A model generated the notes under the pieces. The model was not told the DNA's origin. It searched no databases and was given only the letters and a program-made list of their open reading frames with translations. From the NCBI RefSeq assembly GCF_010448835.1, contig NZ_CP048409.1:3699501-3763500 (forward strand): 64,000 nt of DNA, given 5' to 3'. Both the position numbers and the translations under genes were made by a program. Below are positions 35,750 to 45,003 of the stretch, in pieces. Source of the stretch: Draconibacterium halophilum. GTDB taxonomy: Bacteria; Bacteroidota; Bacteroidia; Bacteroidales; Prolixibacteraceae. How positions within the stretch are numbered: the stretch's first letter is position 1; every line of letters starts with the position of its first letter.

Positions 35750-36763
35750 TAAATTCAGAACATCCTCGCCAAAACGAATGGTTTCGGCAATTACCTCTTC
35801 CACACTACCCGATGTTAACTCGCAGGCAATTACGTGGTCGCCGGCTTCAGGAAATGCTTTTTTCACTTTTTTATTTGGTACGGTTCCCAGCTCATTAAAC
35901 ATATCTAACATCGCATCAACGCTAACTGTCTGATCCTGATGCTCATCATCTTTATAGTAGTAGCCAAGAAATACCGGTACATGTACCCGGTTGAAAGTCT
36001 CGCTAGTCATTGTAGCTTCAACCAACTGTTGTAAATATACCAGTGCCTCTACCCTGTACTTACAGTTCCAGTATTTGCAATCTACCGAATCAAAATCATC
36101 GTTAGTAATACGATATTTACCACCCATTACATTCCGGGCAATTTGCAGTCCCCAGGGTTTCGACAACAAAAACATGCTACTGTTATTTACTTTAATGTTT
36201 GGCGAATAAAGAATCAAACCATCTATGTATTCCGGGAAGTCGGCTGCCAGTTTTAATCCAAGTGTGCCACCGGTCGATGTACTCATTATTATTACTTTCT
36301 GCCCCAGGGTGCGTGCCACCATCATGGCTTCTTTTGCCGAAGCATACAATTTATCTGGTGTCATATCAATCAACGGATCTTCGGTAACCAATCCATGATT
36401 GTGCAAACGTGGTATGTATAAATTGGCTCCTAAATGCTGGGCAAAACGTTCATGTGCAGGGTGGCCTTCGTACCACGACGCCGAAAATCCGTGCAAATAC
36501 AACACGCAATAATTTGTACGTTCCTTTATCGAATCATTAGCCCAAACTATTCGCGACTCATTATCCGGTTTTACAGAAAATGAAGCCTCTTTTTTTTCTA
36601 TATAACTCTCGATGTTAGCAATACTTGCCGAAAGTGATGGCAGGTCTTTATTCAACTCGGGTTTTGGTGGTTTTGGCCCTAACAGGTAAGCAATTATCAC
36701 TAAAACTATGGCTATCAGTAAAAAGCGCTTTATTCTTTTCATATTGAAATTGAATGTCCACAT
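35738..36763 (-). CDS. Membrane-anchored alpha/beta hydrolase
   Basis: A 341-residue protein (the Met at 36742, MKRIKRFLL, is the likelier start) with an N-terminal membrane anchor (LLIAIVLVIIAYLLG). The hydrolase fold shows the oxyanion region LYLHGFSASWYEGHP, a nucleophile elbow MSTSTGGTLG (Ser in place of the first Gly of GxSxG), and an acid and His near the end (GDHVIA). It resembles carboxylesterase or monoglyceride-lipase-like proteins; substrate unknown. Its 3' end is formed by the repeat at 35681-35749. Confidence 0.8.
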   Translation of the reverse strand: MWTFNFNMKRIKRFLLIAIVLVIIAYLLGPKPPKPELNKDLPSLSASIANIESYIEKKEASFSVKPDNESRIVWANDSIKERTNYCVLYLHGFSASWYEGHPAHERFAQHLGANLYIPRLHNHGLVTEDPLIDMTPDKLYASAKEAMMVARTLGQKVIIMSTSTGGTLGLKLAADFPEYIDGLILYSPNIKVNNSSMFLLSKPWGLQIARNVMGGKYRITNDDFDSVDCKYWNCKYRVEALVYLQQLVEATMTSETFNRVHVPVFLGYYYKDDEHQDQTVSVDAMLDMFNELGTVPNKKVKKAFPEAGDHVIACELTSGSVEEVIAETIRFGEDVLNLERR

Positions 36764-36875
36764 TACGAAATTTAATACACTTTATCAATCGACATGCGGT
36801 GGTTTTATTTTAGCGGAAAGATACAAGAGTTAGAGGAAATTTAGTAGTTCAAAATATAATTTTCTTGTTTGCTTA

Positions 36876-37958
36876 TTAAAATTCAATCACCAGTTGCACT
36901 GCTTCATTTTCTTCCTTTTTAAATAAAAAATTGGAAAGCGTAAGACCGAGCAATCGAATTCCTTTTAGAAACCCACCTTCCGATTTCATCAATTTCAGGC
37001 TTTCGGAAATAAAACTTTCCTTTGAATTAATGTATGGCTCAATGGTTTTACTGCGTGTATGTTGCTCAAAGTCGGCATATTTAAACTTTAGCGTTACCGT
37101 TTTTGCTTTTACTTCTGACCGTTCTGCCCTCTCCCAAACTTTTTCGGCAAGTACCAGTAGTTCCTTTTTCAGCTCCTCCTCTAAAAACAGATCTTTCGAA
37201 AACGTATTTTCCGCACCTACCGATTTTCTTTCGCGCGATGGCTGCACCTCGCGGTTATCAATTCCGCGGCAGATACCGTAATAATAATTACCGGCTTTGC
37301 CACACATACGGGTGAGCTCCAGTCTGTCAATCAGTTTCAGGTCGCGACCATATCGCACACCAATATCATTTAGCTTTTTGGCCGTCACTTTTCCAATTCC
37401 AAAAAATTTTCTGATCTCCAGCTGATCAATAAAATCCTGCGCCTTAGCGGGCGTTACCACAAACATTCCGTTGGGTTTATTAACATCGGAAGCCACTTTT
37501 GCCAGAAATTTATTATACGACACTCCTGCCGAAGCAGTTAAGCCGGTATCTTCAAATATCTGTTGCCGGATCTCTTTGGCGATTAATGTTGCAGAGGGCA
37601 GGCCTTTTTTAGCATACGTAACATCAAGGTAAGCCTCATCGAGTGAGAGCGGTTCTACTAAGTCGGTGTACGCTAAAAAAATACTTCTGATTTGTGAAGA
37701 TATCTCCTTATAGCGATCGAAACGATGTTTTACAAAAATTAGATCGGGACACTTTCGTTTGGCCACTTTCGACGACATAGCCGAGCGCACCCCGTATCTC
37801 CGGGCTTCGTAACTGGCAGCAGCAACAACACCCCGATCGCTGGTTCCTCCAACTGCTATGGGTTTTCCACGCAGCTCGGGATGATCCAATTGTTCTACTG
37901 ATGCAAAGAAGGCATCCATATCAACATGTATTATTTTACGATGTTTCGCTATCTGCAT
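36876..37958 (-). CDS. dinB: DNA polymerase IV
   Basis: A 360-residue Y-family translesion polymerase. Catalytic carboxylates are in HVDMDAFFASVEQ and LSLDEAYLDVT. FAYEARRYGVRSAMSS-type contacts are present as YEARRYGVRSAMSS. A helix-hairpin-helix IRKFFGIGKVTAKKLNDIG and the little-finger domain follow. The C-terminus lacks a clear clamp-binding QxxLF peptide, ending NEAVQLVIEF, where QLVIEF may serve. Single gene between the hydrolase and the MarR regulator. Confidence 0.95.
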   Translation of the reverse strand: MQIAKHRKIIHVDMDAFFASVEQLDHPELRGKPIAVGGTSDRGVVAAASYEARRYGVRSAMSSKVAKRKCPDLIFVKHRFDRYKEISSQIRSIFLAYTDLVEPLSLDEAYLDVTYAKKGLPSATLIAKEIRQQIFEDTGLTASAGVSYNKFLAKVASDVNKPNGMFVVTPAKAQDFIDQLEIRKFFGIGKVTAKKLNDIGVRYGRDLKLIDRLELTRMCGKAGNYYYGICRGIDNREVQPSRERKSVGAENTFSKDLFLEEELKKELLVLAEKVWERAERSEVKAKTVTLKFKYADFEQHTRSKTIEPYINSKESFISESLKLMKSEGGFLKGIRLLGLTLSNFLFKKEENEAVQLVIEF

Positions 37959-38074
37959 TTTAAGTCAGTCCTACTACTTTACGAAAATAGTGAAGTTGTG
38001 GATTTAATTGAACCTTTAGTAATTTATTCATCGCTCCGAGAAATACCCCCTCTAATTAATTCTTAATATATTAG

Positions 38075-38086
38075 CAAAAATTTTTG
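38075..38086. promoter_or_regulatory. 12-bp palindrome before the MarR gene
   Basis: CAAAAATTTTTG is a perfect palindrome 17 bp upstream of the MarR-type ATG. MarR proteins often repress their own promoter through palindromes at such positions; simple base composition makes chance occurrence possible. Confidence 0.3.
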
Positions 38087-38102
38087 TGACAAAGAGAAGA
38101 GA

Positions 38103-38582
38103 ATGGAAACAAGAGATATTTTAATTAAAATCCGGAAAATAGTTCGTTCAGTAGACATCGAATCAAAGAAAATTCAAAAAGAACATGGCGTAAGTATTCC
38201 CCAGGTTCTGTGTTTAAACTTCCTGCGGGAATCGGATACGTATCAGACAACACAGGGAGAATTACGAAAATTTCTGAATCTGAATGCAAGTACAGTTAGC
38301 GGCATAATAAACCGCCTTGAGAAAAAAGGATACCTTGCCCGACTTCCCAAATCGGGCGATAAACGCGTTGTAAATATTGCGCTCACCTCGGCAGGCGATA
38401 AACTATTAAGCGCTATGCCTTCGCTTCTTCATGAACAACTATCAGAAAAACTTTTACAACTTAGCGATGAGGAATTTGAGATTGTTGAAGCCGGTTTGAA
38501 TACGCTGGTTAAAATACTCGATATCGAAAAAATAGAAGCCTCTCCATTAATCACCCTCGATTCGGACCTGGGCGAACAATAG
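38103..38582 (+). CDS. MarR family transcriptional regulator
   Basis: A 159-residue winged-helix protein. Helix-turn-helix lies at about residues 50-75 (YQTTQGELRKFLNLNASTVSGI) with the wing following (RLEKKGYLARLPKSGDKRVVNI). The N-terminal and C-terminal helices fit the MarR dimer interface. It sits alone, divergent from dinB. The adjacent glycan operon (38733-42610) is convergent with it, so a role there is possible but unsupported. Confidence 0.88.
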   Translation: METRDILIKIRKIVRSVDIESKKIQKEHGVSIPQVLCLNFLRESDTYQTTQGELRKFLNLNASTVSGIINRLEKKGYLARLPKSGDKRVVNIALTSAGDKLLSAMPSLLHEQLSEKLLQLSDEEFEIVEAGLNTLVKILDIEKIEASPLITLDSDLGEQ

Positions 38583-38732
38583 CAATTCTATGTTCCATTA
38601 TTACCGGGACGAGAATTCTCCGAATAAAAAAACTGATCTAAATATATTTCCCAATTGCATGATTTAACCGGCTACAGGAGTAATCCTGGCAAATTATTTC
38701 GGGAGTTAATGCTTTGTTTTTAAGCGTTAAAA

Positions 38733-39398
38733 CTATGAAGCTTCAACCTCTCCTGCCTCAACAACTTCAAAGTCTTTATTGATTAGAAGATCTGCCTTTG
38801 GTTTTAAGGCCAGCATACTCTGGTGTTCCATTTCCAATACCTGAAACCTAAAATCATTGACATCTTCTTTTCCACGACCACCACGTTTTGTTTTAGTATC
38901 GTGGTAGGTTAAACCAATATAAACTCGCAAATCAACTTCCTTAATCTTAATCGCATACAGCCCGTCAACAACGAGAATGTCAATATCTTTGAAATTTGTA
39001 ATAAGTTTGTCAATTTGTTTCGACACAATATCAACGCAAGGCATTAACGCTTCACGGCCTTCTTTAAACTCTTTGATATTACGTTTTAGTAAAGTCCAAT
39101 CATACTCTTTAATTCCAACCTTTCCAATACCTTTTTCTTTGCGCCAATCATTTCTCAAATTAGGCGGAATTTTATAATAGTTGTCGGTGTGTAAAATTTT
39201 CACCCGAGCTCCTCCCTTTTTCAGCAGTAAAGCCAGGGAATGAGAAAGTTCAGATTTCCCTGCACCCGATTCACCTGATATTGCAACAATAAAACGGTAC
39301 CCCTTTTTCTTCGCACTCAGCTTTTCCTGAAGGCGAACATTAATAGATTCCGCAGCTTCTTTGTGTTTGTCCTGAATTAATAATACATCCCCCAGCAT
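38733..39398 (-). CDS. Uridine-kinase-like P-loop kinase, third gene of the GH65 operon
   Basis: A 221-residue kinase with Walker A GESGAGKSELS near residue 43, a DNYYKIPPNLRNDWRKE substrate region like that of uridine/phosphoribulo kinases, and a Walker-B-like ILVVDGLYAI. It is clearly different from the true udk at 8873. It lies 17 bp downstream of GH65 in an operon with pgmB, so a sugar or sugar-phosphate substrate is more likely than uridine. That is inference from context. Confidence 0.75.
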   Translation of the reverse strand: MLGDVLLIQDKHKEAAESINVRLQEKLSAKKKGYRFIVAISGESGAGKSELSHSLALLLKKGGARVKILHTDNYYKIPPNLRNDWRKEKGIGKVGIKEYDWTLLKRNIKEFKEGREALMPCVDIVSKQIDKLITNFKDIDILVVDGLYAIKIKEVDLRVYIGLTYHDTKTKRGGRGKEDVNDFRFQVLEMEHQSMLALKPKADLLINKDFEVVEAGEVEAS

Positions 39399-39415
39399 CA
39401 GATAAAACCTTTTTG

Positions 39416-41821
39416 TTAATAGTTAAACACTTCTTTTTTATTGGCGTACAAAAGTATTTTTTTATCCATTAAAATAAAGTGAATTTGGTCAGAAATTTCA
39501 CTTTTTACTCTAATTGCCAATTTGTTTCTTGTTAAATCAACAAAGTATTGATTTTGTTTAAACCAAAAGCTAAATTTTAGTTTCTCCCATTTGGATGGCA
39601 GCGATGGATTGATTTCAAGAATTTCTTTTTTGAAATTAATTCCGGCAAAAGTTTTCATGATCATTAAAACCGTAGCTCCCATCACACCGGCATGGATACC
39701 TTCGGCTGTTGTACCTCCCTGAATATCGCTGAAATCACTTTGTAATGCGTCAAGATAAAGTTGGTCACCATCTTCTTTTATTCCACATTTATTGGCTAAA
39801 TAGGCATGCACTACCCTACTTAAGGTTGACCCGTGCGAAGTTCGTTTCAGGTAATATTCATAATTCTTACTAAGAAAATCATCGGGCAAATGCCGGCCCG
39901 ATTTCTCGACGATACTTTTCACATCTTTCTCATCAATCGTATAAAAAGTCATTAGTGTGTCGGCCTGTTTAGCCAATTTAAAATCATCGGGCGATTTTCC
40001 TTCAGCTTTTAATATGCGGTCGAGACGATAAATATTGTTATACTTTTTTCGGTAAGCTTCCCAATCCAATTCCTTTAGTTTGAAATAACCATCGAACTGC
40101 TCGATTATGCCATTATCAGACACAGGAATATGCAGTTTTTCTTCTATTGTATTCCAATAATCAAGTTCCTTTTCTTCGAATTTAATGGATGTAAAAACTG
40201 ATTGTTGTGCAGCTTCTGGCAGTTTATTCAGAATTTCGCGCGACTTTTCGAAAAGCCAGGCCACCATAATATTCGTATAGGCATTATCTGTTAGTCCTCC
40301 ACCCTTTGTATTTGTATTGGTTTCATGGAATTCATCGGGTCCCATCACATTGGCAATACTGTACTGGTTGTTTGTATCTTTTTTGGCTTTGCTGGCCCAA
40401 AATCTGCAAATCTCGAGGAACATTTCTGCTCCGTATTTCTTCATAAACTCTGTATCGCCGGTAACATGAAAATAATACCAGACGTTGTATGCTATGGCTA
40501 TTGAAACATGACGCTGCAGCGAACTGTAATCATCGCCCCACTCACCTGATACGGGATTTAAATGGATAACCTGCGTTTCTTCGCGACCGTCGCTTCCGCT
40601 TTGCCACGGGAACATGGCCCCTGAATAGCCGTGTTGTTTGGCATTGGCACGTGCTTCATTCAGTCGACGATAACGATACATTAAAACCGACTTTGCCACA
40701 TTGGGCAACAATAGGTTGTAGAGTGGCAGAATATACAATTCGTCCCAAAAAATATGTCCGCGGTAAGCTTCGCCATGCAGCCCCCGCGCTGCAATACTGG
40801 CATCAATATTTGTGTTGTTGGGCGATGCGGCAACCATAAGATGAAACAGGTGCAAACGAACCAGCATTTGCGATTTTGAATCGCCTTCGATTACAATATC
40901 AATCTTTTGCCAGAGCTTTTTCCATGCGGCTTTACTTTCATCCAAAACCTCGGAATAACAACCGGCTCTCTCTAATGTGTCCAAACTACTCTGCAATGCG
41001 TCTGCAACATCGTCTTTTTTCGATGTATAAATCGAAACTATTTTTTCAATTTTAACTTCTTCATTCTGCCGAAGTTCACAGTTAAATTCGGTAATCAGTT
41101 TTCCTTCCTCAGTTCTTGAATTCAGTTCAGCCAACTTCTCTCCTTCGATTTTGACGGTATGTTTTACGGCTTCTGCTATTTCTATTTTCGATTGCGAAGT
41201 GCGGACTTTTAACCAACCACCATTTTTTGTTGTCTTCTGGTCAACCGGTTCGATATGCTTTTGGTTGAGGTCGCGGTAACGTGTTACACCGTCATTAATA
41301 ATTTGGCCATCGAGTGCTGATTGAAAAGAGATTTTTGCGGAGTAATTAAGAGGTTTTAATCGATAGTCCATTGCCACAAGGTGCGGATTGTGCATGCTCG
41401 CAAATCTTTTGCTGCTTATGGCTGTCTGTCGGCCCTTTTCGTCTTCCACAACCAAATATTTATGCAATTGACCACTGCAAAAATCGAGTTTCCTATTTAT
41501 TGAAATCAGTTTACAATTATTTACATCGAACCACTCACCGCCATTAATTTTAAAATTCAGGTATAACCAGTTTGGGACATTAACAAAATCTTCATTTTCA
41601 ATGTCTTTATCGGCAATTTTTGAAGTTGATCGATTGTATAATCCTGCAATGTAAGTTCCCGGGTAATTGGTGTCTGAAGCGTTTGCTTCTTCCATTGCTC
41701 CACGCGATCCGAGGTAACCGTTTCCGATGGTTAAAAGTGATTCGCGCGATTTTTCTTTTTTAGCATCGTAGTCGCTGTATTCCAGCGACCAGCTGTGAAA
41801 GGTTTCCGGTTTATCTGACAT
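39416..41821 (-). CDS. Glycoside hydrolase family 65 phosphorylase (maltose/trehalose/kojibiose type)
   Basis: A 801-residue protein of the GH65 architecture: N-terminal beta-sandwich (residues about 1-260), linker, catalytic (alpha/alpha)6 barrel (about 320-690) and C-terminal domain. The catalytic acid is Glu497 in MGPDEFHE; GHIFWDELYILPL and FPWQSGSDGREET line the substrate and phosphate site. GH65 enzymes split an alpha-glucoside such as trehalose or maltose with phosphate to give beta-glucose-1-phosphate. The following enzyme in metabolism, beta-phosphoglucomutase, is encoded 15 bp upstream. Which disaccharide is used cannot be decided by eye; the trehalose genes nearby make trehalose a fair guess. 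Confidence 0.92.
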   Translation of the reverse strand: MSDKPETFHSWSLEYSDYDAKKEKSRESLLTIGNGYLGSRGAMEEANASDTNYPGTYIAGLYNRSTSKIADKDIENEDFVNVPNWLYLNFKINGGEWFDVNNCKLISINRKLDFCSGQLHKYLVVEDEKGRQTAISSKRFASMHNPHLVAMDYRLKPLNYSAKISFQSALDGQIINDGVTRYRDLNQKHIEPVDQKTTKNGGWLKVRTSQSKIEIAEAVKHTVKIEGEKLAELNSRTEEGKLITEFNCELRQNEEVKIEKIVSIYTSKKDDVADALQSSLDTLERAGCYSEVLDESKAAWKKLWQKIDIVIEGDSKSQMLVRLHLFHLMVAASPNNTNIDASIAARGLHGEAYRGHIFWDELYILPLYNLLLPNVAKSVLMYRYRRLNEARANAKQHGYSGAMFPWQSGSDGREETQVIHLNPVSGEWGDDYSSLQRHVSIAIAYNVWYYFHVTGDTEFMKKYGAEMFLEICRFWASKAKKDTNNQYSIANVMGPDEFHETNTNTKGGGLTDNAYTNIMVAWLFEKSREILNKLPEAAQQSVFTSIKFEEKELDYWNTIEEKLHIPVSDNGIIEQFDGYFKLKELDWEAYRKKYNNIYRLDRILKAEGKSPDDFKLAKQADTLMTFYTIDEKDVKSIVEKSGRHLPDDFLSKNYEYYLKRTSHGSTLSRVVHAYLANKCGIKEDGDQLYLDALQSDFSDIQGGTTAEGIHAGVMGATVLMIMKTFAGINFKKEILEINPSLPSKWEKLKFSFWFKQNQYFVDLTRNKLAIRVKSEISDQIHFILMDKKILLYANKKEVFNY

Positions 41822-41836
41822 AAAATTATTGGGTTT

Positions 41837-42610
41837 TCATTTATTAAATTGGGTAAATATTTTGTTCAAACCATCGATGCCACTAATCTCCTCTATATCC
41901 TCAACAACAATATGAGCTCCTGCTTCCTTCAATTCTTTTACATTGTTTTCGCGGGCAATGCCAATGGTTAATCCGAACTTCCCTTTGATTCCGGCTTGAA
42001 CACCAGAAACTGCATCTTCAACAACAATCGATTTATTGTATGCTTTATTAACTATATCACAAGCTGAAGTAAAAATATCGGGTTCGGGTTTTCCGTGCAA
42101 ACCGAGCTCAGCGGATACTACACCGTCAACTCTGGCATCAAAAACGTCCAACAAATTAACACGCTCCAATACCGGTTTACAATTTTTGCTCGACGATGCT
42201 ACTCCCAGTTTAATTCCTGCCGATTTTAATTCATAGATTAATGCTTCTGTTGATGGGTAAACTTCGGCGCCTTCTTTCTCCAGGACTTCGTTAAACGCTA
42301 TGTTTTTTCGGTTACCTAATCCGCAAACTGTTTCCATATCAGGAGTATCAGAAGCGTCTCCAAAAGGGATATCGATGCCGCGTGATTCCAGAAAAGACGC
42401 AACGCCTTTGTATCTTGGTTTTCCATCAACGTAAGGCAGATAATCCGCTTCATGAGTGAATTCAACAAATTTTTCGCCGTGTTCTTGTACCCGCTTTTGA
42501 AGGTACTCGTCAAACATTTTTTTCCAGGCGGCAGCATGTGTTAATGCGGTTTTGGTTATAACCCCATCCATGTCGAAAATTACTGCTTCAAAACTCAGAT
42601 TTTTATTCAT
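41837..42610 (-). CDS. pgmB: Beta-phosphoglucomutase family HAD protein
   Basis: A 257-residue HAD enzyme with motif I IFDMDGVITKTALTH (Asp13, Asp15), a larger helical cap, GVASSSKNCKPVL (motif II), GKPEPDIF (Lys) and VEDAVSGVQAG. It converts beta-glucose-1-phosphate to glucose-6-phosphate. It is the first gene of the pgmB-GH65-kinase operon (15-bp and 17-bp gaps), so the phosphorylase product is fed to glycolysis or to Zwf. The intergenic region to the divergent TPS/TPP gene holds an inverted repeat. Confidence 0.9.
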   Translation of the reverse strand: MNKNLSFEAVIFDMDGVITKTALTHAAAWKKMFDEYLQKRVQEHGEKFVEFTHEADYLPYVDGKPRYKGVASFLESRGIDIPFGDASDTPDMETVCGLGNRKNIAFNEVLEKEGAEVYPSTEALIYELKSAGIKLGVASSSKNCKPVLERVNLLDVFDARVDGVVSAELGLHGKPEPDIFTSACDIVNKAYNKSIVVEDAVSGVQAGIKGKFGLTIGIARENNVKELKEAGAHIVVEDIEEISGIDGLNKIFTQFNK

Positions 42611-42625
42611 TTTGCTATTTATTCT

Positions 42626-42646
42626 GTAACAACAAAAAATTGTTAC
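42626..42646. promoter_or_regulatory. Inverted repeat GTAACAA-N7-TTGTTAC in the pgmB/TPS divergent region
   Basis: Seven-bp arms separated by 7 nt lie 16 bp upstream of pgmB and 112 bp before the divergent TPS/TPP gene. Spacing and symmetry suit a LacI-like or other dimeric repressor, but no regulator gene is adjacent. A TTGTTAC half-site recurs at 49125 before the second TPS/TPP gene. Confidence 0.45.
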
Positions 42647-42680
42647 TAGTGTTTATAGTAATCTGTAATAACTTCGATTA

Positions 42681-42712
42681 TTTGAAGTGTTGCAAAATAA
42701 ACGGTATATTCG
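42681..42712 (+). promoter_or_regulatory. Promoter of the first TPS/TPP gene
   Basis: A -33 TTTG at 42681 and a -7 TATATTCG at 42705 (one mismatch to TAnnTTTG) are 20 bp apart, the Bacteroidota spacing, 46 bp upstream of the ATG. Confidence 0.5.
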
Positions 42713-42757
42713 TTTCTGAACAAAAATATTCGAACTCAAATTCAAAAAAAAGATACA

Positions 42758-44971
42758 ATGAAACGTTTATTCATGATTTCAAACAGGTTGCCTTTGGTAG
42801 TAAATGATAATAACGGGGACAAAGAGCTGATTCCGTATGGTGATAGATTTGATACAGGATTGCGTAATTTTTACCGTTCGTTTGACATAAAATGGGTGGG
42901 CCGTGCAGGTATAAACATCGATGAGATTAACGAATCGGAGAAACAATATATCGACAACAAATTCAGATCAGAAAACTGCATACCTATTTATCTGGATCGG
43001 CAATTAAACAGTGAATTTATTGAAGGTTTTTGCGACAATACAATCTGGCCCGTTTTTAACTATTTTATCGAAACATCACGTTATAATCCCGATTTCTGGG
43101 AATCGTACAAAGAAGTGAACCAAATTTATGCTGATGCAATTGTAAAGTACATCACCGAAGACGATATTATTTGGGTACACGACTATCATTTAATGCTGTT
43201 ACCAAAACTAATAAGGGAGAAAATGCCCAATGTTTCTATTGGTTATTTTCAACACATCCCATTTCCATCGTTTGAAGTTTTCAGGTTGTTACCGTGGCGA
43301 ATGGAGTTACTGGAAGGAATTCTGGAAGCCGATCTTGTTGGGTTTCACACCTACGATTATCAGCGACATTTCATGAGTTGTGTTAGACGGCTACTCGGCC
43401 TCGAAACCATTTTTAACCGTATTCGCCTTGATGAGCGTGTGGTAAAAGTTGATGCTTTTCCAAAAGGTGTTGATTTCGAATTCTTTAATAACACGGCTCA
43501 GGAATTGGCTACCAACAAAGAAGCTCAGCATTCTGACATTAGAATGGAGCTGCAGGAGTTTTTAAAAAGAGACAAAGAGCGAAAAATTATACTATCGATT
43601 GACAGACTGGACTACACCAAAGGAATTCCGGACAGGATAAAAGCTTTTGAATTATTCCTCAACAAGTACCCGGAATATAAGGAAAAAGTAAGCTTGTTTT
43701 TATTTGTGAGACCATCGCGCGAAAATGTGCTTGATTACCGCGAACTAAAAAAACAAATGGACGAGCTGGTTGGCCGAATAAATGGTATGTACGGCTCGAT
43801 AAGCTGGATGCCTATCTGGTATTTTTATCGTACCACCGACCGCATGGAAGCTCTGGAGTTATATTCCAGTGCCGATATTGCATTAATAACGCCTACCAGA
43901 GATGGTATGAATTTGGTTGCAAAAGAATACCTGGCAAGCAGATACGATAAAACCGGCGTTTTAATATTGAGCGAAATGGCAGGGGCAGCAAAAGAATTGG
44001 GAGAGTCTCTTATCGTAAACCCGAATAGCCGTGTTGATGTAGCTGAAGCCATTTACCAAGCTTTAAACATGAGCAAGTCGGAGCAGGTAGAACGTAACTC
44101 GGCACTGCAAAAAAGATTGAAAATCTACAATGAGGAACGGTGGGCCAACGATTTTATTAATAGCCTTGAAGGAGTAAAGAAACTGCAGGAATCGAATTAC
44201 ACCCGGAAAGTTACCAATCAATTTATTAAAAAGTTGGTTGAAAAATATAAAAGCAGCAAAAAGCGAATCATTTTCCTGGATTACGATGGCACATTGACCG
44301 GATTTCATAACGACCCGCAAAAAGCCATGCCCGACGAAGAACTGTATGGAATTATGGAGAAGCTGACGTCGAATAAAAATAATACGATTGTTGTTATTAG
44401 TGGTCGCGATAAAGAAACTTTATCAAAATGGTTTAAGAAATACTATGATAATCTGGCATTTATTGCCGAACATGGAGTTTGGAATAAGAATCCCGGATCG
44501 GAGTGGACCATGAGCAGCCAGATTGATAAAGAATGGATGGACATTATTGAACCGGTATTGCAAAATTTTGTAGATCGTACTCCACGATCGTTTATCGAAT
44601 ATAAAAACTATTCGATAGTGTGGCACTATCGGCATGCCGACCCTGACATGGGCCAACAAAGAGCCTGGGAGCTGAAAGATGATCTGAAAAATTACATCGC
44701 CAACCTAAATCTTGAAATTATGGACGGTGATATGGTAATTGAAATAAAAAATGCCGGCATCAATAAAGGGATGGCAGCATTAAACAAACTTGGGAAAGAA
44801 AACTTTGATTTTATACTCGCCCTTGGCGACGACTGGACGGATGAATATACATTTAATTCCATGCCCGATTCGGCTTATACCATCAAAGTAGGCACAAAAA
44901 CCACAGCAGCTCATTATTACATAAACGATGTAAAAAGTGTTAGAAGTTTATTGAAACACCTTGAGAGTTAA
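42758..44971 (+). CDS. Bifunctional trehalose-6-phosphate synthase/phosphatase-like protein with altered donor site
   Basis: A 737-residue fusion: GT20 synthase domain (about 1-480) and HAD-type trehalose-6-phosphate phosphatase domain (about 500-737, motif I FLDYDGTLTG, motif IV LGDDWTDEYTF). Many synthase residues are kept: SNRLP, VHDYH, HIPFPSFE, IDRLDYTKGIP and RDGMNLVAKEY. However, the usual GGLAxGL loop is replaced by YGDRFDTGL, and the GW(P/S)G motif by VGRAG. The paralogue at 46862-49062 has both in normal form. The protein may use a different donor or acceptor, or be partly inactive as a synthase. It is divergent from the pgmB-GH65 operon. Confidence 0.88.
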   Translation: MKRLFMISNRLPLVVNDNNGDKELIPYGDRFDTGLRNFYRSFDIKWVGRAGINIDEINESEKQYIDNKFRSENCIPIYLDRQLNSEFIEGFCDNTIWPVFNYFIETSRYNPDFWESYKEVNQIYADAIVKYITEDDIIWVHDYHLMLLPKLIREKMPNVSIGYFQHIPFPSFEVFRLLPWRMELLEGILEADLVGFHTYDYQRHFMSCVRRLLGLETIFNRIRLDERVVKVDAFPKGVDFEFFNNTAQELATNKEAQHSDIRMELQEFLKRDKERKIILSIDRLDYTKGIPDRIKAFELFLNKYPEYKEKVSLFLFVRPSRENVLDYRELKKQMDELVGRINGMYGSISWMPIWYFYRTTDRMEALELYSSADIALITPTRDGMNLVAKEYLASRYDKTGVLILSEMAGAAKELGESLIVNPNSRVDVAEAIYQALNMSKSEQVERNSALQKRLKIYNEERWANDFINSLEGVKKLQESNYTRKVTNQFIKKLVEKYKSSKKRIIFLDYDGTLTGFHNDPQKAMPDEELYGIMEKLTSNKNNTIVVISGRDKETLSKWFKKYYDNLAFIAEHGVWNKNPGSEWTMSSQIDKEWMDIIEPVLQNFVDRTPRSFIEYKNYSIVWHYRHADPDMGQQRAWELKDDLKNYIANLNLEIMDGDMVIEIKNAGINKGMAALNKLGKENFDFILALGDDWTDEYTFNSMPDSAYTIKVGTKTTAAHYYINDVKSVRSLLKHLES

Positions 44972-45003
44972 GCAAATGGCAAATAATTCCGGGATTGATG
45001 CTT

